Positions 10,360 through 17,959 of a stretch of 64,000 nt of DNA are shown one piece after another. Each line of letters opens with the position of its first letter. Position 1 is the first letter of the stretch. The translations under genes and the position numbers were made by a program. The DNA is from Labilithrix sp. (GTDB taxonomy: Bacteria; Myxococcota_A; Polyangia; Polyangiales; Polyangiaceae), in NCBI GenBank assembly GCA_019637225.1, contig JAHBWC010000008.1, positions 62,001-126,000 of the forward strand, in the 5' to 3' direction. The notes below the pieces were generated by a model. The model searched no databases. It had not been told where the DNA came from and saw nothing but the letters and a program-made list of their open reading frames with translations.

Positions 10360-11061
10360 TCAGAGCGCGGGCGCGACCTCGCGCACCTTGACGAGCATGA
10401 ACGCGACGGTCTCGTCGATCGTCAGCGGCGTCGAGTCGACGAGCACCGCGGTCTCCGCCTTGCGAAGCGGCGCGACCGCGCGGCCCTCGTCGCGCGCGTC
10501 GCGCTCCTTCACGTCGGCGAGCGTCTCGTCGAACGTGATGTTCTGGCCCTTGGCGACGAGCTCCTCGTGGCGGCGGCGCGCGCGGACCTCGGCGCTCGCG
10601 GTCAGGAAGAACTTCACCTCGGCGTCGGGGAAGACCACGGTGCCGATGTCCCGGCCCTCGAGGACGACGCCCCCGCCCTCGCCGGCTTGCCGCTGGAGAT
10701 CGAAGAGCACCGCGCGGACCTCGCCGTGGGCCGACACGGTGCTCGCGCCCTGCGCGATGTCCGGCGTACGAATCGCCTCGGAGACGTCTTCGCCTTCGAG
10801 CTTCACGCGGACGCCGAGCGCGCCGTCGCGCTCGAACGCGAGCGAGTGGGCGCCGACGATGCCGCGCGCGAGGCCCGCCACGCGCTCGCCGTCGTTCCAC
10901 GGGACGCCCGCGCGCGTCGCCGCGAGCGCGACCGCGCGGTACATCGCGCCCGTGTCGACGAGGACGTAGCCGAGCGCGTCCGCGAGACGGCGCGCGACCG
11001 TGCTCTTGCCGGCGCCGGCCGGTCCGTCGATCGCGACGATGGGACGCTTCCGCTCGCTCAT
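10360..11061 (-). CDS. cmk: Cytidylate kinase
   Basis: This 233-residue enzyme transfers phosphate from ATP to CMP or dCMP, recycling cytidine nucleotides in the cytoplasm. The P-loop GPAGAGKS is at residues 13-20. The CMP-binding DTGAMYRAVAL follows near 35-45, and the conserved EGRDIGTVVFPDA lies near 135. Arg-rich lid residues in VRARRRHEEL are present. The ATG at 11061 (MSERKRP) puts the P-loop at the normal distance; an in-frame start seven codons upstream is less likely. It follows aroA by 37 bases and precedes a lipoprotein gene and rpsA, all read together. Confidence 0.95.
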   Translation of the reverse strand: MSERKRPIVAIDGPAGAGKSTVARRLADALGYVLVDTGAMYRAVALAATRAGVPWNDGERVAGLARGIVGAHSLAFERDGALGVRVKLEGEDVSEAIRTPDIAQGASTVSAHGEVRAVLFDLQRQAGEGGGVVLEGRDIGTVVFPDAEVKFFLTASAEVRARRRHEELVAKGQNITFDETLADVKERDARDEGRAVAPLRKAETAVLVDSTPLTIDETVAFMLVKVREVAPAL

Positions 11062-11098
11062 GGCGCGAGGGGCTTCTACCACGCCGGGAGTCGCGCCG

Positions 11099-12448
11099 TC
11101 ACTCGACGTCGATCCGCGCGCCGAGCGCCCGGAGCGTACCGACGAACCGTGGGAAGCTCGTGGCGATGCAGTCGCAGTCGGTGATGCGCGTGGGGGCGCT
11201 GCCGTGAAGCCCGAGCACGGCCGCCGTCATCGCGATGCGGTGGTCGCCGCGGCTCTCGATCGTGGCCGGCGTGAGCGGCCCCTCCCTGCCCTGGATGACG
11301 AGACCGTCCGGGAGCTCCTCGCACGCGACGCCGAACGCGCGGAGCACGTGGACCATGGTCGCCACGCGATCGCTCTCCTTCACGCGGAGCTCCTCGGCGT
11401 CGCGGATCGTCGTCTCGCCCGCGGCGCGGACGGCCAGCGCGCACGCGATCGGGATCTCGTCGATCGCGCGCGGCACGAGCTCACCGCCGATGAGCACCCC
11501 GCGCGCCGGCTGGTGCCACGCCGTGATCTCCGCGACCGGCTCGCCCGCCTGATCGCCCTGCGGCACGACCTCGATCCCCGCGCCCATGTGCCGCGCGATC
11601 TCGAGGATGCCCGTGCGCGTCGGGTTGGTCCCGACGCCGCGAACCGTGACGCGCGAGCCCTCGGTGATCTGCGCCGCGACGAGGATGAACGCCGCGGCCG
11701 AGGCGTCGCCGGGGATGTCGATCGCGAAGCCGGGCATCTTCCCGCTCCAGCCGGCCGGATCGAGCTCGACCGCCGTCCCCACCGTCCGGAGAGGGACGCC
11801 GAGCGCGTGCATCATCCGCTCGGTGTGATCGCGCGAGAGCGTCGGCTCCTTGAACCACGTCGTCCCGTGCGCGTAGAGCCCCGAGAGGAGGATCGCGCTC
11901 TTCACCTGCGCGCTCGCGACCGGGCTCTCGTACTCGAGCTCCGAGAGCTCCTTGCCGGACGGCAGCGGCCCGACGAGGAGCGGAGGCGTGAGGTCGCCCT
12001 CCTTCTTCGGATGAGGCGTCCCCTCGATGATCGCACCGCGCGCGCGGAGAGGCGCCACGACGCGCATCATCGGACGGCGCGAGAGCGACGCGTCGCCGAC
12101 GAGCTTCGACGCGAAGGTCTGCGCCGCCAGCACGCCCGTGAGGAGACGCATCGTCGTCCCGGAGTTGCCGCAGTCGAGGGCGTCCTTCGGCGCGCGAAGG
12201 CCGAAGAGGCCCGTGCCCTTCACCTTCAGCGTGGTCTTGTCGACGTCCTCGACGACGGCCCCCATCGCGCGCATCGCGTTCGCCGTCGAGACGTTGTCCT
12301 CGCCGTGCGAAAAGCTCCGGATCTCGGACTCGCCCTCGCAGAGCGAGGCGAAGAGGAGCGCGCGGTGACCAATGCTCTTGTCGCTCGGGACCGGGACGCT
12401 CCCGACGAGGGGGGTCTTGCCGAGCGGGTGGACGACGAGGGTGCTCAC
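11099..12448 (-). CDS. aroA: 3-phosphoshikimate 1-carboxyvinyltransferase (EPSP synthase)
   Basis: This 449-residue enzyme joins phosphoenolpyruvate to shikimate-3-phosphate, the sixth step of the shikimate pathway. Substrate-binding motifs are intact: PSDKSIGHRALL near 22-33, CGNSGTTMRLLTG near 95, SAQVKSAILLSGL near 178, DEIPIACALA near 318 and LRVKESDR near 347. The DKSISHR-like N-terminal motif and GNSGTT loop resemble class II enzymes more than the E. coli class I type; that is a reading of motifs, not a measured trait. It heads the run aroA-cmk-lipoprotein-rpsA. Confidence 0.96.
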   Translation of the reverse strand: MSTLVVHPLGKTPLVGSVPVPSDKSIGHRALLFASLCEGESEIRSFSHGEDNVSTANAMRAMGAVVEDVDKTTLKVKGTGLFGLRAPKDALDCGNSGTTMRLLTGVLAAQTFASKLVGDASLSRRPMMRVVAPLRARGAIIEGTPHPKKEGDLTPPLLVGPLPSGKELSELEYESPVASAQVKSAILLSGLYAHGTTWFKEPTLSRDHTERMMHALGVPLRTVGTAVELDPAGWSGKMPGFAIDIPGDASAAAFILVAAQITEGSRVTVRGVGTNPTRTGILEIARHMGAGIEVVPQGDQAGEPVAEITAWHQPARGVLIGGELVPRAIDEIPIACALAVRAAGETTIRDAEELRVKESDRVATMVHVLRAFGVACEELPDGLVIQGREGPLTPATIESRGDHRIAMTAAVLGLHGSAPTRITDCDCIATSFPRFVGTLRALGARIDVE

Positions 12449-12540
12449 GCCTCGATGTTTACCTCAGGTCGCGTGCGACAAGGGCGGCTTCCGCGGCGCG
12501 AGCCGAGGCGCGGGCCGCGGAAGACCGAGCGCGGGCCGCG

Positions 12541-14238
12541 TCAGCGGACCCAGGCGTTGCGGAGGTTGTTCGCGCGGCCGGTCGACCACAAGACGCAGTT
12601 GGTCTTCGACCCCGGCACCTGGAACACGAGGACGTTCTCCTTCGACGGGCTCGCGTCCTTCAGGGACACGACGACGTCGAGCGTACCGTCGCCGTCGACG
12701 TCGCCGACGGTCGGCACGGCCATCGAGCCGCGGCCGGGCAGCGCGATCTTGTGCAGCAGCTCTCCCGCCGCCGACAGCACCCAGAGCGCGCCCGCGTCCG
12801 CGTCGGGCGAGTACGTGGCGAAGACGATCTCCGGAGAGCCGTCGGCCGAGAGATCGGCGACGACGACGCCACCGGTGAGCGCGCGGCCGTTCTCGGCGTA
12901 CGCGGTCGACCAGAGCTCGGTCTTGTCGGCCGCGACCGCGTGGATCTTGCCGTCGAAGCCCGCGAAGATCATCTCGAGCCCGGCCTTCTTCGCGTCGATG
13001 TCCGCGATCGTCACCTGATTCGTGAGGCCGACGAGGTTGCCGGCGTTCGGCACCGCCTCGCCCTCGAGCTCCGGGTTGAAGCCGTCACCGAGGCCCATGA
13101 CGTAGGCCGGGACGTGGAACGGCGTCTCCCAGCCCGGCCGGCGCGACGCGTCCGATCCCACGACCCAGAGCGCGACGCCTCGCTTTCGATCGTCCTGCGA
13201 CGCGTTCTGCACGCTGCCGACCATGACGACCTCGAAGGTCCCGTCCTTGTCGATGTCGGCGATCGCCGGAGGCGTGTTCGTGAAGTGCGCCTGGTTCGAG
13301 GCGGCCTCGTCGTTGGCGTAGCCCTGCTTGGCGAGCTCGAGGTCGTGGAGGTAGCGGACGCCGGCCGTCTTCGGTCGCTTGGCGAACATCGGGTTCGCGT
13401 CGAACACGGCGCCCGTCCCCTTGAAGAAGCTCGCGTACGCGTTGTCGTGAGGCGCGACGACGTCGTGCTTGCCGTCACCGTCGAGGTCGCCGATCGCGAG
13501 GTTCTGATCGTAGAGCCCGGCGAAGTAGCAGGGCCCCGGCGTGCAGCCCGCGCTGCTCGTCGCCACCGGGGGGAAGCCGGCGACCGCGGTCCCGTTGGCG
13601 TGGTAGGCGCTCACGATGTCCGCGGCGTCGCCCCTGCCGCTGCGGGCGCCCACGACGATGTCGAGCGCGCCGTCGCCGTCGACGTCGCCGGCCGCGATCG
13701 AGCGCGTCTCGTCGGCCCATACCTTCGGGAAGCCGTCGACGAGCGCGCCGGCGGCGTCGATAAGGTAGGCCGAGTCGCGCGCCGCGACCGCGATCTCGAG
13801 CTTTCCGTCGCCCGTGAAGTTGCCGACGATCGGGCTCGCCCAGATCCGGCCCTTCGTGGTGTCGAACGAGAAGACCCGCGTCCCGTCGGAGCGCCACGCG
13901 AGGACGCGACCGCCGCGGACGGCGACGATCTCGTTCTTGCCGTCGCCGTCGAGGTCGGCGATCGCCGGCGACGCGAGCCAGCCCTCGTTGCCGTCGTCCG
14001 CGAGCTTCCGCAGGAGCGCCGGTGCGGTGACCGTCGCGCCGCCGCCCGCCGCGGCGCACGACGCCGCGGGCGGCACGGTCGGCCCGGCGTCGTCCGGCGC
14101 GCCCGTGCCGCTCGTCCCCGGCGGGTTGCCGGAGCTCGCGGCCCCCGTCCCCGCCGGATCGTCGTCACCCCCGCACCCCCACGCCAGCGCCAGGACAGAC
14201 GCCACCCCGAAGACGAGCGATCCGCGGACGACGCGCAT
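12541..14238 (-). CDS. VCBS/FG-GAP repeat lipoprotein (predicted beta-propeller)
   Basis: This 565-residue protein is a predicted surface or periplasmic lipoprotein with a lipobox at LALAWGCGG after a hydrophobic signal. The linker is rich in Gly, Ser, Pro and Asp. The body carries about eight calcium-loop repeats of the form DxDxDGxxE/D, for example IADLDGDGKNEIVA, GDVDGDGALDIVV, IGDLDGDGKHDVV and VGDVDGDGTLDVV. Such repeats build integrin-alpha-like propellers that bind calcium and other molecules. I chose the ATG at 14238 (MRVVRG) because it gives a normal signal peptide; a start five codons upstream is possible. It lies 92 bases upstream of aroA on the same strand. The ligand is unknown. 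Confidence 0.85.
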   Translation of the reverse strand: MRVVRGSLVFGVASVLALAWGCGGDDDPAGTGAASSGNPPGTSGTGAPDDAGPTVPPAASCAAAGGGATVTAPALLRKLADDGNEGWLASPAIADLDGDGKNEIVAVRGGRVLAWRSDGTRVFSFDTTKGRIWASPIVGNFTGDGKLEIAVAARDSAYLIDAAGALVDGFPKVWADETRSIAAGDVDGDGALDIVVGARSGRGDAADIVSAYHANGTAVAGFPPVATSSAGCTPGPCYFAGLYDQNLAIGDLDGDGKHDVVAPHDNAYASFFKGTGAVFDANPMFAKRPKTAGVRYLHDLELAKQGYANDEAASNQAHFTNTPPAIADIDKDGTFEVVMVGSVQNASQDDRKRGVALWVVGSDASRRPGWETPFHVPAYVMGLGDGFNPELEGEAVPNAGNLVGLTNQVTIADIDAKKAGLEMIFAGFDGKIHAVAADKTELWSTAYAENGRALTGGVVVADLSADGSPEIVFATYSPDADAGALWVLSAAGELLHKIALPGRGSMAVPTVGDVDGDGTLDVVVSLKDASPSKENVLVFQVPGSKTNCVLWSTGRANNLRNAWVR

Positions 14239-14345
14239 GGAAGAGACCTCCACCCGCGATGGTAAGCGACGTTCGGGGGGCCGAGGAAGAGCTCAGCCCG
14301 TAAAGGTGGGGCCGGGCCCCGCGAGCGCGCTCGCGGCGCGCGCGT

Positions 14346-15299
14346 TCACTGCCCGAGCCAGGCCGGCGCCGACGCGAGGACCTGGCGGAGCGACTGGTCG
14401 TCGACCTCGAGCTTCACCTGCACGTCCTGCTTCTCCGTCTTGACGTCGACGTTCTGGACCTTCACGCCGATCAGCGCGAGCCACTTGGCCTGGTTCGCCA
14501 CCTGCTTGACGTGCTCGGACGCCGTCCCCGCCCCTTGCTCGTCGGGGTACGTCAGGCTGCCCGCGATCTGGAGCCCCGGCTCCTTGAACGTGACGAGGAG
14601 GCGGAGCGCCTTCATCGACTGGATGAACGGCACCGGGATCTGGCGAATCGCCTCGGCCGGCATCGGCTGCGTCGCGAAGTCGCCCGCGACCGCGCTCGCC
14701 GCGCCCGGCGTCTCGACGGTCTCGATCATCCACGGCGCGATGTCGCGCTTCACGCGGCTGTCCTTGATGCGCTCGAGCACGCGGCGGATGCCGCTCTCGG
14801 TGCCGGCGATCGCCTTCGTGCTCGAGAGGACCGTGAAGCCGACGTTGTTGACCGTGTAGACGTCGCGCCCGGCGTACTGCGACGCGACGAGCACGCCGCC
14901 GCTCTTCGTCGGCGTCTGCTTCATCGCGGCCTCCTTGACCTTCGCCTCGTCGAAGCGGCCGACCACGATCGCGGCCGCGTCGATGCCCGAGTACGAGTAG
15001 CTCGCCCACGTGATGCGATCGACGTCGCGCGAGGCCTGGAAGCCGGCCTCCTGCCCGACGGGCAGGTACTTCTCGACCAGCTTCGCGACCTCGGAGCCGA
15101 ACGTCTGGCTGCCGAAGAACGCCCGCGCGTCGACGGTCCCGACGGCGATCGCGTTGCCGGGCAGGAGCGCGAGCGCGTCGTCCATGCCGTTGTCGACCGC
15201 GGGGGCCTTCACTTCCTTCTTGTCGCCGCCGCAGGCGACGAGGAGCGAGAGGACGAGGACGGAGAGGAGCGCGACGAACGAAGGAGAGCTTCGCTTCAT
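14346..15299 (-). CDS. Predicted lipoprotein, function unknown
   Basis: This 317-residue protein starts MKRSSPS with a hydrophobic core and the lipobox LLVACGG (Cys23). A lysine-rich linker follows, and then a domain starting DALALLPGNAIAVGTVDARAFF, which resembles the N-terminal strand of the lipoprotein at 9387. No enzyme motif is visible. The last third has a regular KVQNVDVKTEKQDVQVKLEV strand pair. The ATG at 15299 gives the best signal; a 13-codon upstream extension has no signal character. It is 87 bases downstream of pheA on the same strand, so a shared transcript is possible. Confidence 0.75.
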   Translation of the reverse strand: MKRSSPSFVALLSVLVLSLLVACGGDKKEVKAPAVDNGMDDALALLPGNAIAVGTVDARAFFGSQTFGSEVAKLVEKYLPVGQEAGFQASRDVDRITWASYSYSGIDAAAIVVGRFDEAKVKEAAMKQTPTKSGGVLVASQYAGRDVYTVNNVGFTVLSSTKAIAGTESGIRRVLERIKDSRVKRDIAPWMIETVETPGAASAVAGDFATQPMPAEAIRQIPVPFIQSMKALRLLVTFKEPGLQIAGSLTYPDEQGAGTASEHVKQVANQAKWLALIGVKVQNVDVKTEKQDVQVKLEVDDQSLRQVLASAPAWLGQ

Positions 15300-15386
15300 G
15301 TGGCGCGCGAGCGTAACACGCCCGCCGCGTTCCCTCACCGTCCGCGGCGCGAGGAGGGCGCCGCGGCGGGGGCGGCGTCGCCCGGC

Positions 15387-16457
15387 TCAGGTGAGCTGGT
15401 ACGAGCCGAGGACCTTGAAGAACTTCGAGAGGCGCCGGACCTCTTCGATGGCGCCGATGATCGGGCGATCGGTGGCGTGGCCCTCGACCTCGATGAAGAA
15501 GAGGTACTGCCAGCTCTCGCCCGACGTCGGGCGCGACTGGATCTTCGTGAGGTTCACGCCACGCTCGGCGAACTGCCGCAGGATCTCGTGCAGGGCGCCG
15601 GGCGAGTCCTTGACCGCGACCACGAGCCCGGTGAGGTCGCTCCCGGTCCGGCTCGACGGCCGCGTCCCGATGATGGCGTAGCGGACGCGCTCGTCGCCGT
15701 CGTCGCGGACGTTGCGCTTGACCGTCTCGAGCAAGAACTCCGCGGTGAAGCCCTCGTGCACGAGCGCGGCCGCGCGCGGGTCGGCGGCGGCGAGCTGGCA
15801 CGCCCCGAGCGGCGTCTTCACGTCGAGCACCTGCGCGCCGGGCATCTCGCCGGCGAGGAACCGCTGGCACTGCGCCCGGTCCTTGGCGATCGCGTAGACC
15901 TTCTCGATCTCGCCGAGGCTCGAGGCCTTGCTGGCGAGCTGCAGGTTCAAGACGAGCTCGAACGCGCCGACGATCTTCGCGTCGCTCTCCGTGAGCGCGG
16001 CGATGGTCGACGCGAGCAGCCCGTCGTCCCGGGTCTCGAACGGGACCACGGCGTAGTTCGCGCGCTGGCGGTTCACCTCGTCGATGGTCGCGGCGACCGT
16101 GTCTGCGCCGAGGTACTCGGCCGCGACGCCGAAGCGGCTGCGCGCCGCGGCATGAGCGAAGCCGCCGTCGAGCCCGCAGTACGCCACGACGACCGGCTGC
16201 TCGAGCGAGAAGCAGGTCGCGAAGATCTCGCGGAAGATCTCGCGCAGCGCGGCCTGCGGGATGTCCCCGGCCGACTTGCCGACGAGCGCCTCGATCTGCC
16301 CGCGATCGGGCAGCGCCGGCGGAGCCGTCATCGACTTGCGGAGCTCGCCGACGCGCTTCGAGAGCTTGCCGCGCCGCTCGAGCGCGGAGAGCAGCTGCGC
16401 GTCGAGCTTGCCGATCTCCTGGCGGAGCTCTTCCACTTCACGGCGCTTGTCGGTCAT
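15387..16457 (-). CDS. pheA: Chorismate mutase / prephenate dehydratase-like / ACT protein with degenerate dehydratase domain
   Basis: This 356-residue protein has the P-protein layout: an AroQ chorismate mutase (about 1-88), a prephenate dehydratase-like domain (about 90-270) and an ACT domain (about 275-356) with GALHEILRQFAERGVNLTKI. In E. coli PheA these steps make phenylpyruvate, with Phe feedback through ACT. The mutase keeps the expected Arg/Asp positions. The dehydratase domain departs at three key places. VPIENS reads VPFETR, the usual HPQ-type motif reads AIAKDRAQC, and the catalytic TRF threonine motif reads RVRY. It may be a mutase with a non-catalytic regulatory domain, or an altered enzyme. 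The symbol is given for overall architecture only. Confidence 0.85.
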   Translation of the reverse strand: MTDKRREVEELRQEIGKLDAQLLSALERRGKLSKRVGELRKSMTAPPALPDRGQIEALVGKSAGDIPQAALREIFREIFATCFSLEQPVVVAYCGLDGGFAHAAARSRFGVAAEYLGADTVAATIDEVNRQRANYAVVPFETRDDGLLASTIAALTESDAKIVGAFELVLNLQLASKASSLGEIEKVYAIAKDRAQCQRFLAGEMPGAQVLDVKTPLGACQLAAADPRAAALVHEGFTAEFLLETVKRNVRDDGDERVRYAIIGTRPSSRTGSDLTGLVVAVKDSPGALHEILRQFAERGVNLTKIQSRPTSGESWQYLFFIEVEGHATDRPIIGAIEEVRRLSKFFKVLGSYQLT

Positions 16458-16515
16458 GTGTCCCGTTAGGATAGCAGCCAGAGGAGCCGAGGGATCCCGC
16501 CTCCGGCTCGTTCAC

Positions 16516-17073
16516 GTGAATCGAGCCGATCGCCAGGACCTCCGCGCGCTACGCGACAAGTACGAGCGCATGCTGTCGCTTCGTACCGCGCACGAACGCG
16601 CCCGCCGCGACGTGAGCTTCGTCGAGCCCGACCCGCGACCGGAGATGGCTCGGCTCGCCGCCGAGTATCCGGGCTCGCTCCGCGAGATCGATCGGCTCCC
16701 GCTCGACGTCATCGCCGCGCGGATCGCGGCGCTCTCCGCGGCCGAGCGGCGGCCGCTCGACGCCGAGCCCTGGATGATCGCGCAGGCTACGTTCCATCGC
16801 TTCGCGCGGGCGGCGCTCGCGACGAAGCGCTGGCTCGCCGGGCGAAAGGCGATCACGCCGGCGCTCCGGTCGGCGTTCACCCGAGCGACCGCCGGGCTGC
16901 CGCACGGCGCCGACGCGCGCCTCTTCGCAAGCGAGCTCGAGGCGATCGCGAGCCCGCCGCGCGGACGCTTGATGGACGTCGTGCACGCGCGGGTCGCGCG
17001 GACGCTCGACGTGACGCCGGCCGAGGCGCGGCGCCTCGTCTTCGACGCGGCGCCACCGCGCGCAAGGCGGTGA
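16516..17073 (+). CDS. Conserved hypothetical protein, helical
   Basis: I do not recognise this protein of about 185 residues. It is Arg/Ala-rich and mostly helical, with DVSFVEPDPRPEMARLAAEY near the start and a Trp-containing stretch WMIAQATFHRFA in the middle. It has no signal peptide or membrane segment. The start is uncertain: a GTG at 16516 sits just past the pheA promoter zone, and an ATG at 16456 would overlap the pheA start on the other strand. Neither has a good ribosome binding site. The open frame continues without a stop and its composition is balanced, so I consider it a real gene of unknown role. Confidence 0.5.
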   Translation: MNRADRQDLRALRDKYERMLSLRTAHERARRDVSFVEPDPRPEMARLAAEYPGSLREIDRLPLDVIAARIAALSAAERRPLDAEPWMIAQATFHRFARAALATKRWLAGRKAITPALRSAFTRATAGLPHGADARLFASELEAIASPPRGRLMDVVHARVARTLDVTPAEARRLVFDAAPPRARR

Positions 17074-17138
17074 CGCGACCGGCGCCCGCTCGGGGCCCGA
17101 CGCGGGCACGCGCGACGCTGGTGCGCCGGATCGCCGGG

Positions 17139-17537
17139 CTACTTCGAGGTCGACGAGCCGGATGACGTCGACCCCGACGACGACGACCCGGACGACGACG
17201 ACCCGGACGACGTCGAGCCGGACGACGTCGAGCTCGACCCGGACGACGCCCCCGACGAAGCTGAGGAGCCGCCGTCGGACTTCGCGGAGGACGCGGCGCC
17301 CTCGGACTTGCCGGACGACGCCGTCTCGGACTTCGAGTCGCCGCCCTTCTTCGGGGTCGACGAGTAGAGATCCGCGTACCAGCCGCCGCCCTTCAAGATG
17401 AAGTTGCCGCCGCTGATCTGACGCTTGGCCGTGGACTTGCCGCACTTCGGGCAGACCTCGAGCGGGTCTTCGGAGATCTTCTGCATCTCCTCCCATTGAT
17501 TCGCGCAGTCGGTGCAGACGTACTCGTACGTGGGCAT
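17139..17537 (-). CDS. FmdB-family zinc-ribbon protein with Ser/Gly-rich tail
   Basis: This 132-residue protein has an FmdB-type zinc ribbon in its first 45 residues: YVCTDC, then VCPKCG, giving two CxxC pairs that should bind one zinc. These proteins are proposed regulators or chaperones, and the exact role is not known. The ISGGNFILKGGGWYADLY segment is conserved in the family. The C-terminal half, from about residue 70, is almost pure Ser, Gly and Thr. It is encoded by 15-base repeats at 17158-17232. It is divergent from smc across 422 bases that contain several palindromes. Confidence 0.85.
   Translation of the reverse strand: MPTYEYVCTDCANQWEEMQKISEDPLEVCPKCGKSTAKRQISGGNFILKGGGWYADLYSSTPKKGGDSKSETASSGKSEGAASSAKSDGGSSASSGASSGSSSTSSGSTSSGSSSSGSSSSGSTSSGSSTSK
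17158..17232 (-). repeat. Five tandem 15-base units in the FmdB gene tail
   Basis: Five consecutive 15-base units occupy these 75 bases. Read on the minus strand they encode Ser-Ser-Gly-Ser-type pentapeptides of the zinc-ribbon protein tail. Further imperfect units continue beyond 17232. Such runs change length readily by slippage. Confidence 0.8.
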
Positions 17538-17681
17538 GTGTTCTCAGGGACCCCAATGGCCCTCCGTAAGAGCCAAGTCAAGAGGATCGCAGCGCGCTTA
17601 TCGAACAGAATACAGACGTTGCCCGCCGAGCCGCGGCGCGAACGCGTGGCGCCGCCCACTCGATGCGCACACAACCCTCGG

Positions 17682-17695
17682 TTTTCACGTGAAAA
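17682..17695. promoter_or_regulatory. 14-base perfect palindrome
   Basis: TTTTCACGTGAAAA is exactly self-complementary. In this GC-rich setting an AT-flanked CACGTG palindrome is unexpected. It is placed where a dimeric repressor or activator could control either divergent gene. The binder is unknown. Confidence 0.5.
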
Positions 17696-17732
17696 TCCGC
17701 TGAACAAAGTTTTCCTGCTTGCGTGCGCGTAC

Positions 17733-17753
17733 GTTCAGGCGTACCTACTGAAC
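17733..17753. promoter_or_regulatory. Inverted repeat GTTCAG-9-CTGAAC
   Basis: Six-base arms at 17733-17738 and 17748-17753 are separated by nine bases. A third CTGAAC copy lies at 17700-17705. The spacing suits a dimer binding one face of the helix, but function is inferred only. Confidence 0.35.
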
Positions 17754-17803
17754 AGTGACCGTATGTGAAGTGACGTGACGTCCTTCCTATGGCCATGTTC
17801 CGC

Positions 17804-17822
17804 ACCTTGCCGGTGGCAAGGT
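17804..17822. promoter_or_regulatory. Perfect 8-base hairpin before smc
   Basis: ACCTTGCC (17804-17811) and GGCAAGGT (17815-17822) pair perfectly around a 3-base loop. No T tract follows on either strand, so it is more likely an operator or leader hairpin than a terminator. Confidence 0.4.
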
Positions 17823-17959
17823 TGGGGAAAAGCTGAGCAAAGCCGGGCTGGCGTGATCGGCTTGGTCGCGGTACGTCCCGCGACGGCCGACGCGAGCCGC
17901 AGCCTTCCGCGGAAAAGGAAGCACGGGTCCTTCCCCACGACCCGGATGGGAACGCTGGA

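Larger units (their letters stand above)
17538..17959. other. Palindrome-rich divergent region upstream of smc
   Basis: This 422-base gap separates the FmdB-type gene and smc, read divergently, so it should hold both promoters. It contains a 14-base perfect palindrome (17682-17695), an inverted GTTCAG/CTGAAC pair (17733-17753) with a further CTGAAC at 17700-17705, and an 8-base hairpin (17804-17822). Open frames here are short and look like chance. The 17680-17760 part is more AT-rich than its surroundings. Confidence 0.6.

Noticed and set aside
17158-17232. Tandem repeats considered as a CRISPR array
   Set aside because: The units are 15 bases with no spacers and lie in a coding tail.
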